Part shown: in pieces, positions 16,499 to 25,079 of the stretch | Numbering within the stretch: the stretch's first letter is position 1 | Layout: each line of letters opens with the position of its first letter | Origin: Maribacter sp. | GTDB taxonomy: Bacteria; Bacteroidota; Bacteroidia; Flavobacteriales; Flavobacteriaceae | Direction of reading: 5' to 3' | Assembly (NCBI GenBank): GCA_011050675.1 | Contig: DRFI01000029.1 | Location: forward strand, 1 to 64,000 | Length of the DNA: 64,000 nucleotides | Translations under genes and position numbers: made by a program | Notes under the pieces: model-generated | Database searches by the model: none | What the model saw: the letters and a program-made list of their open reading frames with translations, nothing else | What the model was told of the DNA's origin: nothing

Positions 16499-17740
16499 AT
16501 GCGCATTTTCTTCAAACATTTTATTTGTCTATTATTCTTGCAAAATTTAGTTGCCCAGGTTCAAGAAGAGGTAAATCCACCAAACAACATTAAGTCTATC
16601 ATTTTTAAAGGACCTACAGAAGATCAATTTCCTGTTATTAAAATTGGAGAACCTATTTATTTAGAATTCGATGACCTTTTGGCAAATGAACAAGACTACT
16701 ACTATAAGGTTGTTCATTGCGATTATGACTGGACTCCCTCTTCATTATTAAAATCACAATATTTAGATGGTGTAGACAACCAACGAATCACAGATTACGA
16801 GAACAGCTACACCACATTACAATCTTATTCTAACTACCAATTAACCATACCTAATGATAATGTACGGTTAAAAGTTAGTGGCAATTACCTTTTAGAAGTT
16901 TACAATAACGACGATGACCTACAGTTTTCAAGAAGATTTGTAGTCTACAAAGACATTGTATCCGTTTCTACTTCAGTAAAACGATCTAGAGACTTTAATT
17001 TTATAAATGAAAAGCAAGTGGTTCAATTCAGCATCACTTCTGGCTCATTAAGATTGATTAACCCTAAAAAGGAAGTAAAAGTCGCCATACTTCAAAATCA
17101 TTATTGGGGTACTGCCATTACCAATATACCACCCCAATACACCATGGGGAGTGAATTAGTTTATAAATACGATCAAGAAACAGCTTTCTATGGTGGTAAC
17201 GAGTATTTACTTTTTGACACCAGCGACCTAAGAGCACCAAGTTCACAGATTTCAAGTATAGATCTTACCGACCTTTATAATCATTATTTATTTTCTGACG
17301 GATTTAGAAATGACAAGCCCTACACCTACTTCCCAGATATTAACGGTGATTTTGTCATAAGAACTTTACAAGGAGACAACGCTTCTAGAGAAGCAGAATA
17401 CACCAATGTTTATTTTAGCCTTCCATATACCGAGTTTATAGCACTTGACGATGTTTACATTTTTGGTAAATTCAACAATTACGCTCTTACCGATGAAAAT
17501 AAGTTGATGTACAATGAAAAAACTGGAATGCTAGAAGCTACTTTAAAAATGAAACAAGGTTTCTACAATTATAAATACGCTGTACAAAGTGGAGAAAAAA
17601 CTAAGCTAAACGAGGTAGACGGAAACTTTCATTTTACCGAAAACAACTATTTAGTATTGGTATATTATAGAAATTTTGGCGACATGTACGATAGTATAAT
17701 AGGTATTGGCTCTGCCAACTCTAGAAATATCACCAACTAG
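16499..17740 (+). CDS. type IX secretion system plug protein (DUF5103 family)
   Basis: 413 residues with a signal peptide (about 1-20, ending NLVAQ). The mature protein is beta-rich: VVHCDYDWTPSSLLKSQYLDG, YENSYTTLQSYSNYQLTIPN and RRFVVYKD are signatures I associate with DUF5103. This family includes the protein that plugs the periplasmic side of the SprA translocon in the structurally characterised T9SS. The C-terminal part (YIFGKFNNY..., Y-NYKYAV) looks like a carbohydrate-binding-like beta sandwich. It is divergent from the nqr operon and first of a run with the DUF3667 gene (27 bp) and apaG (2 bp). Assignment is by recognition, not search. Confidence 0.75.
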   Translation: MRIFFKHFICLLFLQNLVAQVQEEVNPPNNIKSIIFKGPTEDQFPVIKIGEPIYLEFDDLLANEQDYYYKVVHCDYDWTPSSLLKSQYLDGVDNQRITDYENSYTTLQSYSNYQLTIPNDNVRLKVSGNYLLEVYNNDDDLQFSRRFVVYKDIVSVSTSVKRSRDFNFINEKQVVQFSITSGSLRLINPKKEVKVAILQNHYWGTAITNIPPQYTMGSELVYKYDQETAFYGGNEYLLFDTSDLRAPSSQISSIDLTDLYNHYLFSDGFRNDKPYTYFPDINGDFVIRTLQGDNASREAEYTNVYFSLPYTEFIALDDVYIFGKFNNYALTDENKLMYNEKTGMLEATLKMKQGFYNYKYAVQSGEKTKLNEVDGNFHFTENNYLVLVYYRNFGDMYDSIIGIGSANSRNITN

Positions 17741-17767
17741 CTGTATATTCGCGTTTTTCATTGATTC

Positions 17768-18892
17768 ATGGAAAACAAACCAACCATTCAACCATCAGGA
17801 AGATTTAAACTGCGATACAGAGGTGTAGATTGCCTTAATTGCGGGCACCCATTAGAATTAAGCGATAAATACTGCCCCAACTGCTCTCAAGCTAACAGCA
17901 CCAAAAAACTTACATTAGTTGATTTTTTTGAAGAATTTCTCGCCAATTACCTTTCTTACGATTCCAAATTATGGCGTACACTGGCCGCCCTACTATTAAG
18001 ACCAGGTAAAATTACCAACGAATATATCTCTGGTAAGCGATTATCATATACCAATCCCTTTCGTTTTCTTTTAAGTCTAGCTATAATTTACTTCTTAATT
18101 ATAAGTTTCAACAGTGAATTTGAATCCTTCAATAAATTTGGATCAGGAAACAACAGCCCTATTTTTAATCTTGACACAGAATTAAATAAGCTTGAATTTG
18201 ATAGCGAGCAAGAAAAACAAATAACCCTTGCCCAATTAGATTCCCTAAAAATAAAAAAGTTTATTACAAATGGAATTAACAAAAGGGATTCTACCCTATT
18301 GTCTAACCCAGAACTATATTTCCAAAAAATAGATTCAGGCGGAATAGCCGAAAGATTCGCTGAAAAAATTCAATTTTTTAGCACCGTTATAAAACACGAT
18401 ACCATAAATTATTTTGACCAAGGTGTAACTAAATACAATTTACCAAAAGCCAAGGAAAATGAAATGGCATTTAACCTAGCTAATAGTTTATCGGACATTG
18501 AAAGAAGACCAGGTTCATTTTTAAATTCTCTAATCTCAAAACTACCATTTACCACATTTTTCTTTCTTCCGTTCTTTTCTTTTTTCATTTGGATGGTCTA
18601 TATCAGAAAAAAATACACTTATACCGATCATTTAATCTTTAGTTTTCACAATCAATCATTATTATTTATCTTGCTCATTGTTAGCAATTTGATCAACGCT
18701 TTGTTCAATATTAGTAGTGAATCATTATTTATTTTAATATTCGCAATCTACCTTTACAAAGCAATGCGAAATTTCTATCAGCAAGGAAGAGTTAAAACGG
18801 TTATAAAGTATTTTCTCCTAAATACAATATTTTTTATCTTAGGGGGTATCGCGATAACCATATTAATCGCTGCAAGCGTATTTACATATTAA
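17768..18892 (+). CDS. DUF3667 zinc-ribbon membrane protein
   Basis: 374 residues. An N-terminal zinc ribbon (CLNCGHPL...YCPNCSQ, about residues 18-39) is followed by LTLVDFFEEFLANYLSYDSK and RPGKITNEYISGKRLSYTNPFRFLL, the DUF3667 core. Membrane helices lie at about 98-112 and in a cluster in the last 120 residues, separated by a ~140-residue hydrophilic loop. Function unknown. It is in a tight run with the T9SS plug gene and apaG. Confidence 0.8.
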   Translation: MENKPTIQPSGRFKLRYRGVDCLNCGHPLELSDKYCPNCSQANSTKKLTLVDFFEEFLANYLSYDSKLWRTLAALLLRPGKITNEYISGKRLSYTNPFRFLLSLAIIYFLIISFNSEFESFNKFGSGNNSPIFNLDTELNKLEFDSEQEKQITLAQLDSLKIKKFITNGINKRDSTLLSNPELYFQKIDSGGIAERFAEKIQFFSTVIKHDTINYFDQGVTKYNLPKAKENEMAFNLANSLSDIERRPGSFLNSLISKLPFTTFFFLPFFSFFIWMVYIRKKYTYTDHLIFSFHNQSLLFILLIVSNLINALFNISSESLFILIFAIYLYKAMRNFYQQGRVKTVIKYFLLNTIFFILGGIAITILIAASVFTY

Positions 18893-18894
18893 AT

Positions 18895-19284
18895 ATGATG
18901 ATAACACAGGTCACTAAAGGCATTAAAATATCGGTTCAGACAACTTTTGAAGGCACGTTCTTTAAAAATTACAAAATGCATTATGCATTTGGGTACACTA
19001 TTACCATTGAGAACCAAAGTAAAGATGCCGTTCAATTAACCTCTCGTCATTGGAAAATATATGATTCTTTAAATGATATGGAGACCTTAGATGGTGAAGG
19101 TGTTATAGGTACAAAACCTGTAATACAACCTGGGGAATCTCATACCTATAATTCTGGTTGTCTTTTAACATCGCCAATAGGCGCTATGAAAGGTCATTAT
19201 AATATGGTAACCATAAATAACGCTGAAAAATTTAGGGTCTACATTCCTACTTTTAAATTTAGCGCGCCTTTTGCCCTAAACTAA
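18895..19284 (+). CDS. apaG: ApaG family protein
   Basis: 129 residues (an alternative ATG lies one codon later). A single beta-sandwich domain. Family signatures are YTITIENQSKDAVQLTSRHW, DGEGVIGTKPVIQPGESHTY and SPIGAMKGHY. ApaG is often linked with Co2+ resistance and magnesium efflux in enterobacteria, but the biochemical role is unsettled. It starts 2 bp after the DUF3667 stop, so it is surely in the same transcript. Confidence 0.93.
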   Translation: MMITQVTKGIKISVQTTFEGTFFKNYKMHYAFGYTITIENQSKDAVQLTSRHWKIYDSLNDMETLDGEGVIGTKPVIQPGESHTYNSGCLLTSPIGAMKGHYNMVTINNAEKFRVYIPTFKFSAPFALN

Positions 19285-19328
19285 ATCCTTTTAGTTTTTT
19301 TATAATTTTTAGTCCAACACCCTTTTAG

Positions 19329-19336
19329 TACCTTTG
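19329..19336 (+). promoter_or_regulatory. TAnnTTTG -7 element upstream of pruA (TACCTTTG)
   Basis: Exact consensus match ending 29 bp before the chosen pruA ATG at 19366; no -33 TTG seen. Confidence 0.6.
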
Positions 19337-19365
19337 GTCAACTTTTTAATTTAAAATTTTTGACA

Positions 19366-20994
19366 ATGGGTAAAGGATTTTTTCAAGTTCCTACAGCATT
19401 TAACGAACCAATTAAAAGCTACACTCCTGGATCTCCGGAGAGAGAAGCGGTTTTGGAACAATACAAAGCATATTTCAACGATACGGTTGATGTACCAATG
19501 TACATTGGATCAGAAGAAGTACGTACAGGCAATACCAAGCCTATGTCTCCACCACACGACCACAAGCATATTGTAGGTACTTATCATACCGCTGAGAAAA
19601 AGCATGTACAGTCTGCTATAGATAACTGTTTAGCTTCAAGAGATGCATGGGCCAACTTAACTTGGGAACAACGTGCAGCTATTTTCCTTAAAGCCGCAGA
19701 ATTAATTGCCGGCCCTTACCGTGCAAAAATTAATGCCGCGACCATGATCGCGCAATCAAAAAATATTCACCAAGCTGAAATAGATGCTGCATGTGAACTG
19801 ATTGACTTTCTACGTTTCAACGTAGAATACATGTGTCAGATTTATGAGCAACAACCAGATTCTGCAGAAGGTATATGGAACAGAGTTGAATACAGACCAT
19901 TAGAAGGTTTTGTATATGCAATTACCCCATTTAACTTTACTGCTATTGCCGGTAATCTACCTGCTAGTGCTGCAATGATGGGCAATGTAGTTGTTTGGAA
20001 ACCAAGTGATAGTCAAATATTCTCTGCAAAGGTAATCGTAGATATCTTTAAAGAAGCCGGTTTACCTGATGGCGTTATCAATGTTGTTTACGGTGACCCA
20101 GTAATGATTACTGAAACGGTATTGGCGAGTCCAGATTTTGCTGGTATTCACTTTACAGGATCTACACATGTTTTTAAAGAATTATGGAAACAGATTGGAA
20201 ACAATATCCATACCTATAAAACATATCCAAAAATTGTTGGTGAAACTGGCGGTAAAGATTTCATTCTTGCGCACCCAACAGCTAACCCAAAACAAGTGGC
20301 TACCGCTATTTCTAGAGGAGCATTTGAATTTCAAGGTCAAAAATGTAGTGCTGCATCAAGAGTATATTTGCCAAAATCTACTTCTAAAGAGATTTTAGAA
20401 TATGTCAAAGCTGATATTGCATCATTTAATAAACCAGGTTCTCCTGAGGATATGAGCAATTTTATCACTGCTGTTATTCATGAAGGTTCTTTTGATAAAT
20501 TGGCAAAATATATTACCCAAGCCAAAGAAGACAAGAATGCAGAAGTTTACGCAGGTGGTTCTTTTGACAAGTCTAAAGGTTATTTCATTGAACCTACAGT
20601 TATCTTAACTACAGATCCTAAATACACAACTATGGAAACTGAATTGTTCGGTCCTGTTGTAACTATTTATGTATATGATGACAAAGAATGGAGCGAAACA
20701 TTAAAATTAATAGATGGTACGTCTGAATATGCTCTTACAGGTGCTGTTCTTTCACAAGATAGATACGCTATTGATGAAGCTACCAAAGCATTGCAAAATT
20801 GCGCAGGTAATTTCTATATTAATGACAAACCTACTGGCGCTGTTGTTGGACAACAACCATTTGGAGGAGCAAGAGCTTCTGGAACAAATGACAAAGCTGG
20901 TTCTGCACAAAACCTTTTACGCTGGGTATCTCCAAGATTAATTAAGGAGACATTTGTTACCCCGGTTGATTACAGGTATCCATTTTTAGGATAA
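19366..20994 (+). CDS. pruA: L-glutamate gamma-semialdehyde (1-pyrroline-5-carboxylate) dehydrogenase
   Basis: The ATG at 19366 (MGKGFFQVP, 542 residues) is chosen; an in-frame TTG two codons earlier is not needed. It oxidises glutamate semialdehyde to glutamate with NAD+ in proline and arginine catabolism. Aldehyde dehydrogenase motifs are present: the general base E293 in GETGGKDF and the catalytic C327 in FEFQGQKCSAASR, plus TGSTHVF for NAD binding. This is the single-domain form without a fused proline dehydrogenase. A terminator follows directly. Confidence 0.95.
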   Translation: MGKGFFQVPTAFNEPIKSYTPGSPEREAVLEQYKAYFNDTVDVPMYIGSEEVRTGNTKPMSPPHDHKHIVGTYHTAEKKHVQSAIDNCLASRDAWANLTWEQRAAIFLKAAELIAGPYRAKINAATMIAQSKNIHQAEIDAACELIDFLRFNVEYMCQIYEQQPDSAEGIWNRVEYRPLEGFVYAITPFNFTAIAGNLPASAAMMGNVVVWKPSDSQIFSAKVIVDIFKEAGLPDGVINVVYGDPVMITETVLASPDFAGIHFTGSTHVFKELWKQIGNNIHTYKTYPKIVGETGGKDFILAHPTANPKQVATAISRGAFEFQGQKCSAASRVYLPKSTSKEILEYVKADIASFNKPGSPEDMSNFITAVIHEGSFDKLAKYITQAKEDKNAEVYAGGSFDKSKGYFIEPTVILTTDPKYTTMETELFGPVVTIYVYDDKEWSETLKLIDGTSEYALTGAVLSQDRYAIDEATKALQNCAGNFYINDKPTGAVVGQQPFGGARASGTNDKAGSAQNLLRWVSPRLIKETFVTPVDYRYPFLG

Positions 20995-21001
20995 TACAGT
21001 T

Positions 21002-21033
21002 AAAAAGGTCGAATTTATATTCGGCCTTTTTTA
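21002..21033 (+). terminator. intrinsic terminator after pruA
   Basis: Stem AAGGTCGAAT / ATTCGGCCTT (one G-U pair) with a 4-base loop, followed by a run of T. Confidence 0.75.
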
Positions 21034-21105
21034 TTGACAACACTCAATAATTATAGTACATTACTCTAATCAATTTTGATTTTCACTCAACTTAAAACAT
21101 TAATT

Positions 21106-21618
21106 ATGAAAAAGTTACTAGTAATTACATTCTTACTTGTTGGATGTTTTTCTTATGCGCAAGAAGAATTGACACAAAACACTATTAAAACAGTTTTAAC
21201 GGGTAATCAAGCTCAAGTAATACAACTTGCCGAAGCATTCCCAGAAGAGAAATATGATTGGAGACCTGCCGAAGGCATCAGTTCTGTTGGCGAAGCTCTT
21301 TTACATGTAGCAGGCGGAAATTACTTTCTTGCATCTAAACTTGGGTTTGCTCCACCAGAAGATGTTGATTTAATGAATATAGGTAAAATTACAGGAAAGG
21401 AAAATATTATAGCCGCTCTTAAAAAATCGAACGAATTTGTTCTTGAAAACATTACCAAAGTAGAAGATGGTAGTTTAAACGAAGAAGTCGATTTCGGTTT
21501 TATGAAATCTAATAAACTAGGTGGATTATTAGCTATTATGGAACACAATGGCGAACATAAAGGGCAACTAATTGCTTATGCAAGAACAAATGGTGTTGTA
21601 CCACCATGGAGTAAGTAA
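21106..21618 (+). CDS. secreted DinB-like (YfiT/DinB fold) protein
   Basis: The ATG at 21106 is chosen (170 residues) because it opens a Sec signal peptide (MKKLLVITFLLVGCFSYAQ); the in-frame start at 21076 would add ten residues before it. The mature part has the four-helix DinB pattern, with histidines in the HVAGGNYF segment and in EHNGEHKGQLIAYARTNGVVPPWS near the C-terminus, which usually bind a metal. Unlike cytoplasmic DinB/bacillithiol transferases this one is exported. Substrate unknown. Terminator hairpins bound it on both sides, so it is probably monocistronic. Confidence 0.8.
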   Translation: MKKLLVITFLLVGCFSYAQEELTQNTIKTVLTGNQAQVIQLAEAFPEEKYDWRPAEGISSVGEALLHVAGGNYFLASKLGFAPPEDVDLMNIGKITGKENIIAALKKSNEFVLENITKVEDGSLNEEVDFGFMKSNKLGGLLAIMEHNGEHKGQLIAYARTNGVVPPWSK

Positions 21619-21640
21619 AAAAAAAACTAATGCATATTAA

Positions 21641-21678
21641 AACGCCCATTAACTAAATTAGTTAATGGGCGTTTTTTT
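21641..21678 (+). terminator. intrinsic terminator after the DinB-like gene
   Basis: A perfect 16-bp inverted repeat (AACGCCCATTAACTAA and complement, 21641-21673, one central base) followed by a T-run. Confidence 0.85.
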
Positions 21679-21794
21679 ATTATTTTATAATAAAACCAGG
21701 AATTTCGGACAATATCAATGTAAATTTAACGTTAATAAATTGTAAACTAATGAATAATTTACGAAATTCATAGTCTATTTAAAATCAACGTCTT

Positions 21795-21911
21795 ATGGAA
21801 AATTCTAAAACAAACACACAATTGAACAGTTTTTACATCTTATCATGGAATTCTATTAAGCTTTTTGTACAGAAATACAGAAGAGCTTATTACCAAGCAT
21901 TTAGCATCTAA
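21795..21911 (+). CDS. possible 38-residue small protein
   Basis: ATG to TAA ORF of 38 codons in the gap between the DinB-like gene and rsmG. It begins MENSKTNTQLNSFYILSWN and ends with a basic, aromatic stretch (VQKYRRAYYQAFSI). It is polar with no membrane segment, and no -7 promoter element is visible. Amino-acid use (rich in N, K, Y) resembles real proteins here, but at this length chance cannot be excluded. Confidence 0.3.
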   Translation: MENSKTNTQLNSFYILSWNSIKLFVQKYRRAYYQAFSI

Positions 21912-21935
21912 TTATAATTTATTTAGGAGATTACA

Positions 21936-22571
21936 CTAGCCTTTGTATTTCAATGGTAGATAGACCATTTTCTTTGTTTCAAAAAAATCCTCTTTAAAAT
22001 AATCGGTCAATTCAAAGATTTCCGCTGTTCTATAATCCTTCAACTCCTCTTTTAAATCTCCACCTTTTAAATAAAGTATTCCATTTCTTATGGAGTGTTT
22101 TGATTCCTTTTTAATTTTACCTTTTATCCAGTGAACAAATGTTGGCATCGCAGCCACTGCTCTACTTACGATAAAATCGAACTGCCCAGGTATCTCCTCA
22201 ACTCTTGCATTAATAGTTGTTACGTTGGTTATCCCTAACCCATCCACAACTTCGTTTACTACTTTTATTTTTTTTCCAATGGAATCGACTAAAGTAAAAT
22301 GAACTTCAGGAAAAAAGATAGCTAATGGAATTCCCGGGAAACCACCACCAGTACCTACATCAAGTACTGTTGAACCATCTTTAAACGCTATGAATTTAGC
22401 AATACCAAGCGAGTGTAAAACATGCCTTAAATAGAGCTCATCTATATCTTTTCTTGAAACCACATTTATTTTTTGGTTCCAATCTTTATATAGCTCCTCT
22501 AATTTTATGAAGTTTTGTTTCTGATCTTCAGATAAATTGGGAAAATTTTCAAATATGATTTCAGCAGTCAT
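21936..22571 (-). CDS. rsmG: 16S rRNA (guanine527-N7)-methyltransferase
   Basis: 211 residues, normal for the family. It methylates G527 of 16S rRNA using SAM. Motifs are NVVSRKDIDELYLRHVLHSL near the N-terminus, VLDVGTGGGFPGIPLAIFFP for SAM binding, VDSIGKKIKVV, and FDFIVSRAVAAMP. It is divergent from the desaturase gene and has no obvious operon partner. Confidence 0.95.
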   Translation of the reverse strand: MTAEIIFENFPNLSEDQKQNFIKLEELYKDWNQKINVVSRKDIDELYLRHVLHSLGIAKFIAFKDGSTVLDVGTGGGFPGIPLAIFFPEVHFTLVDSIGKKIKVVNEVVDGLGITNVTTINARVEEIPGQFDFIVSRAVAAMPTFVHWIKGKIKKESKHSIRNGILYLKGGDLKEELKDYRTAEIFELTDYFKEDFFETKKMVYLPLKYKG

Positions 22572-22574
22572 CCT

Positions 22575-22582
22575 TATATTTG
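22575..22582 (+). promoter_or_regulatory. TAnnTTTG -7 element (TATATTTG)
   Basis: Exact consensus match about 110 bp upstream of the desaturase ATG, in the rsmG-desaturase divergent region. No -33 TTG at standard spacing. Confidence 0.4.
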
Positions 22583-22692
22583 TAAAGTAGATATTATTAG
22601 TATATTCACTATTGCAAAGATTTAGCTTTTAATTAAGCTATCAAACTATTATACATTCAATTACATCATATTAAGTAAAAGATTACCGAATT

Positions 22693-23793
22693 ATGGAACA
22701 AAATAGCATTCGTTTTCCAAGAACAGATTCTGCAAAGTTTTTTAAAACTTTAAATAGCAGAGTTAACGATTACTTTAAAACCAATAAATTAAAAAAGACA
22801 GGAAATTGGAAACTACACCTTAAAACAGTGGTTATGTTCGCCCTTTTTCTTGCTCCTTATTTTTTGATTTTAACTTTAGGTCTGCCAAATTGGGCAAACG
22901 TATTATTAACCATTGTTATGGGTATCGGTATGGCCGGTGTTGGCATGAACGTTATGCACGATGGTAACCACGGAGCCTATTCTAACAAAAAATGGGTAAA
23001 CAAACTAATGGGGAGTAGTATATACATTCTAGCTGGTAATGTTTACAATTGGCAAGTACAACACAACGTACTACACCATACATACACCAATATTCATGAA
23101 CATGATGAGGATATGGAAGCAGGTAGAATTCTACGCTTCTCTAAACATGCCGAATGGAAGAAACACCATAGGTTTCAACATTTCTACTCGGTACTTCTTT
23201 ATGGGTTGCTAACTTTCAATTGGGCGATTACAACAGATTTTCAACAGATGTACCGCTACATGAAACGTAAATTATCTTACGGCAAATTACCAAGTGCTAG
23301 AATGAACTGGAGTACACTTATTGTTACCAAATTATTGTACATCACTATCTGGATCGTACTTCCAATGCTGATTCTAGATATTGCATGGTGGAAAATTTTA
23401 ATCGGATTCTTTTTAATGCATTATGTAGCTGGCGTTATATTAAGTGTTGTTTTTCAATTAGCACATATTGTTGATGATGCCGATACACCTTTACCAGACG
23501 AATCTGGCACAATGAAAAATACTTGGGCTATTCACCAACTTTTTACTACCGTTAATTTTGGAACAAAAAATAAAGTCGTAAACTGGTTTACTGGCGGATT
23601 AAACCACCAAGTGGAGCACCATATTTTCCCTAACATCAGCCATGTACATTACACAAATATTTCGAAAATTGTGAAACAAACGGCACAGGAATTTAATTTA
23701 CCATATCACGAGTATAAAACTACTAGAAAAGCTATAATTTCGCATTTTAAACATTTAAAAGAATTAGGCAAAGAGCCTACATTACAATACTAG
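22693..23793 (+). CDS. membrane fatty acid (acyl-CoA/acyl-lipid) desaturase
   Basis: 366 residues, four predicted membrane helices in two pairs. All three di-iron histidine boxes are present: HDGNH at 89-93, HNVLHH at 124-129 and HQVEHH at 305-310. The last, QVEHH, is the QxxHH variant typical of the front-end/DesA3-like group, but there is no fused cytochrome b5 domain. It inserts a double bond in fatty acyl chains, with membrane fluidity as the likely role; regiospecificity cannot be read. The aminotransferase follows after 15 bp. Confidence 0.92.
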   Translation: MEQNSIRFPRTDSAKFFKTLNSRVNDYFKTNKLKKTGNWKLHLKTVVMFALFLAPYFLILTLGLPNWANVLLTIVMGIGMAGVGMNVMHDGNHGAYSNKKWVNKLMGSSIYILAGNVYNWQVQHNVLHHTYTNIHEHDEDMEAGRILRFSKHAEWKKHHRFQHFYSVLLYGLLTFNWAITTDFQQMYRYMKRKLSYGKLPSARMNWSTLIVTKLLYITIWIVLPMLILDIAWWKILIGFFLMHYVAGVILSVVFQLAHIVDDADTPLPDESGTMKNTWAIHQLFTTVNFGTKNKVVNWFTGGLNHQVEHHIFPNISHVHYTNISKIVKQTAQEFNLPYHEYKTTRKAIISHFKHLKELGKEPTLQY

Positions 23794-23808
23794 AAATCAA
23801 TAGCACCC

Positions 23809-24999
23809 ATGAGCAATCAACTTTCGGACAGAATCAACAGTGTAACACCGTCAGCTACTTTGGAAATGGCCGCTAAGGCCCGTGAATTAAGAGCGCAAGG
23901 AAAAGATATTATAGGTTTAAGCTTAGGCGAACCAGATTTTAATACTCCAGACTATATTAAGGAGGCTGCAATTCAAGCAATAAAAGACGATTATAATGCA
24001 TACACTCCTGTAGATGGTTATGTAGACCTTAAGAAGGCTATAATAACTAAATTCAAGAGAGATAATAATCTAAGTTACGAACCTGCTCAAATTGTTGTTT
24101 CTACTGGAGCAAAACAATCTTTATACAACGTTGCCCAGGTAATCTTAAACCCAGGGGATGAAGTTATTTTACCATGCCCTTACTGGGTAAGTTATAGCGA
24201 CATTGTTAAACTAGCAGATGGTGTACCTGTAGAAGTACCTACTAAATTGGAGGATGATTTTAAAATGACTCCTCAGCAATTAGAAGATGCTATTACACCT
24301 AAAACTAGAATGCTATGGTATAGTTCACCATGCAACCCTAGTGGATCAATTTACAGCAAAAAAGAATTACGTGCTCTTGCAGATGTTTTAAAGAATCACC
24401 CTCAAATTATTGTAGTGAGTGATGAAATTTACGAGCATATAAATTATGGCGTAACCGAGCATGCTTCAATGGCTGAATTTGAAGATATGTTTGACCGCAC
24501 AGTTACTGTAAACGGTGTTGCAAAAGCGTTTGCTATGACCGGATGGCGTATTGGTTACATTGGTGCACCAGCTTACATAGCTCGCGCAACTAACAAATTA
24601 CAAGGTCAAGTAACCAGTGGTGCAAATTGTATTGCCCAACGTGCCGTTATTACCGCTTTAGAAGAATCTCCAGACCGTATTAAATTCATGGTCGATGAGT
24701 TTAAAGAAAGACGCAAGCTTATTTTAGGTTTATTAAATGATATCGAAGGATTTAAATGTAATGAACCTGAAGGCGCATTTTATGTATACCCAGATGTTAC
24801 TGCTTATTTCGGTAAGACATTGAACGGTACAAAAATCAATAATGCTTCAGACTTTTCTATGTATCTTTTAGAAGCTGCCAATGTTGCTACCGTAACTGGT
24901 GATGCTTTTGGTAATGGTAATTGTATTCGTATTTCTTATGCGGCATCGGTTAAGGAAATTAAAGAAGCTATTTCAAGAATAAAAGAAGCGCTGAAATAA
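23809..24999 (+). CDS. class I/II PLP-dependent aminotransferase, aspartate aminotransferase type
   Basis: 396 residues. Motifs of the Ib subgroup of aspartate aminotransferases: LSLGEPDFNTPDYI near the N-terminus, STGAKQSLYN, SPCNPSGSIYS, VVSDEIYEHI, and the PLP-binding lysine in NGVAKAFAMTGWRIGY; the C-terminal arginine is in NCIRISYAAS. Probably transfers the amino group between aspartate and 2-oxoglutarate; prephenate is also a known substrate in this subgroup. It starts 15 bp after the desaturase gene. Confidence 0.92.
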   Translation: MSNQLSDRINSVTPSATLEMAAKARELRAQGKDIIGLSLGEPDFNTPDYIKEAAIQAIKDDYNAYTPVDGYVDLKKAIITKFKRDNNLSYEPAQIVVSTGAKQSLYNVAQVILNPGDEVILPCPYWVSYSDIVKLADGVPVEVPTKLEDDFKMTPQQLEDAITPKTRMLWYSSPCNPSGSIYSKKELRALADVLKNHPQIIVVSDEIYEHINYGVTEHASMAEFEDMFDRTVTVNGVAKAFAMTGWRIGYIGAPAYIARATNKLQGQVTSGANCIAQRAVITALEESPDRIKFMVDEFKERRKLILGLLNDIEGFKCNEPEGAFYVYPDVTAYFGKTLNGTKINNASDFSMYLLEAANVATVTGDAFGNGNCIRISYAASVKEIKEAISRIKEALK

Positions 25000-25019
25000 A
25001 CCTTAGCACTATTCATAAT

Positions 25020-25052
25020 AAAAAAGTCCCTTCAAATGAAGGGACTTTTTTA
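25020..25052. terminator. bidirectional intrinsic terminator
   Basis: Perfect 11-bp stem AAGTCCCTTCA with its complement (25024-25047) and a 2-base loop, A-run on the left and T-run on the right. Serves the aminotransferase (+) and trkH (-). Confidence 0.85.
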
Positions 25053-25079
25053 TTATATAAATGATCGTAATTGCTCATC

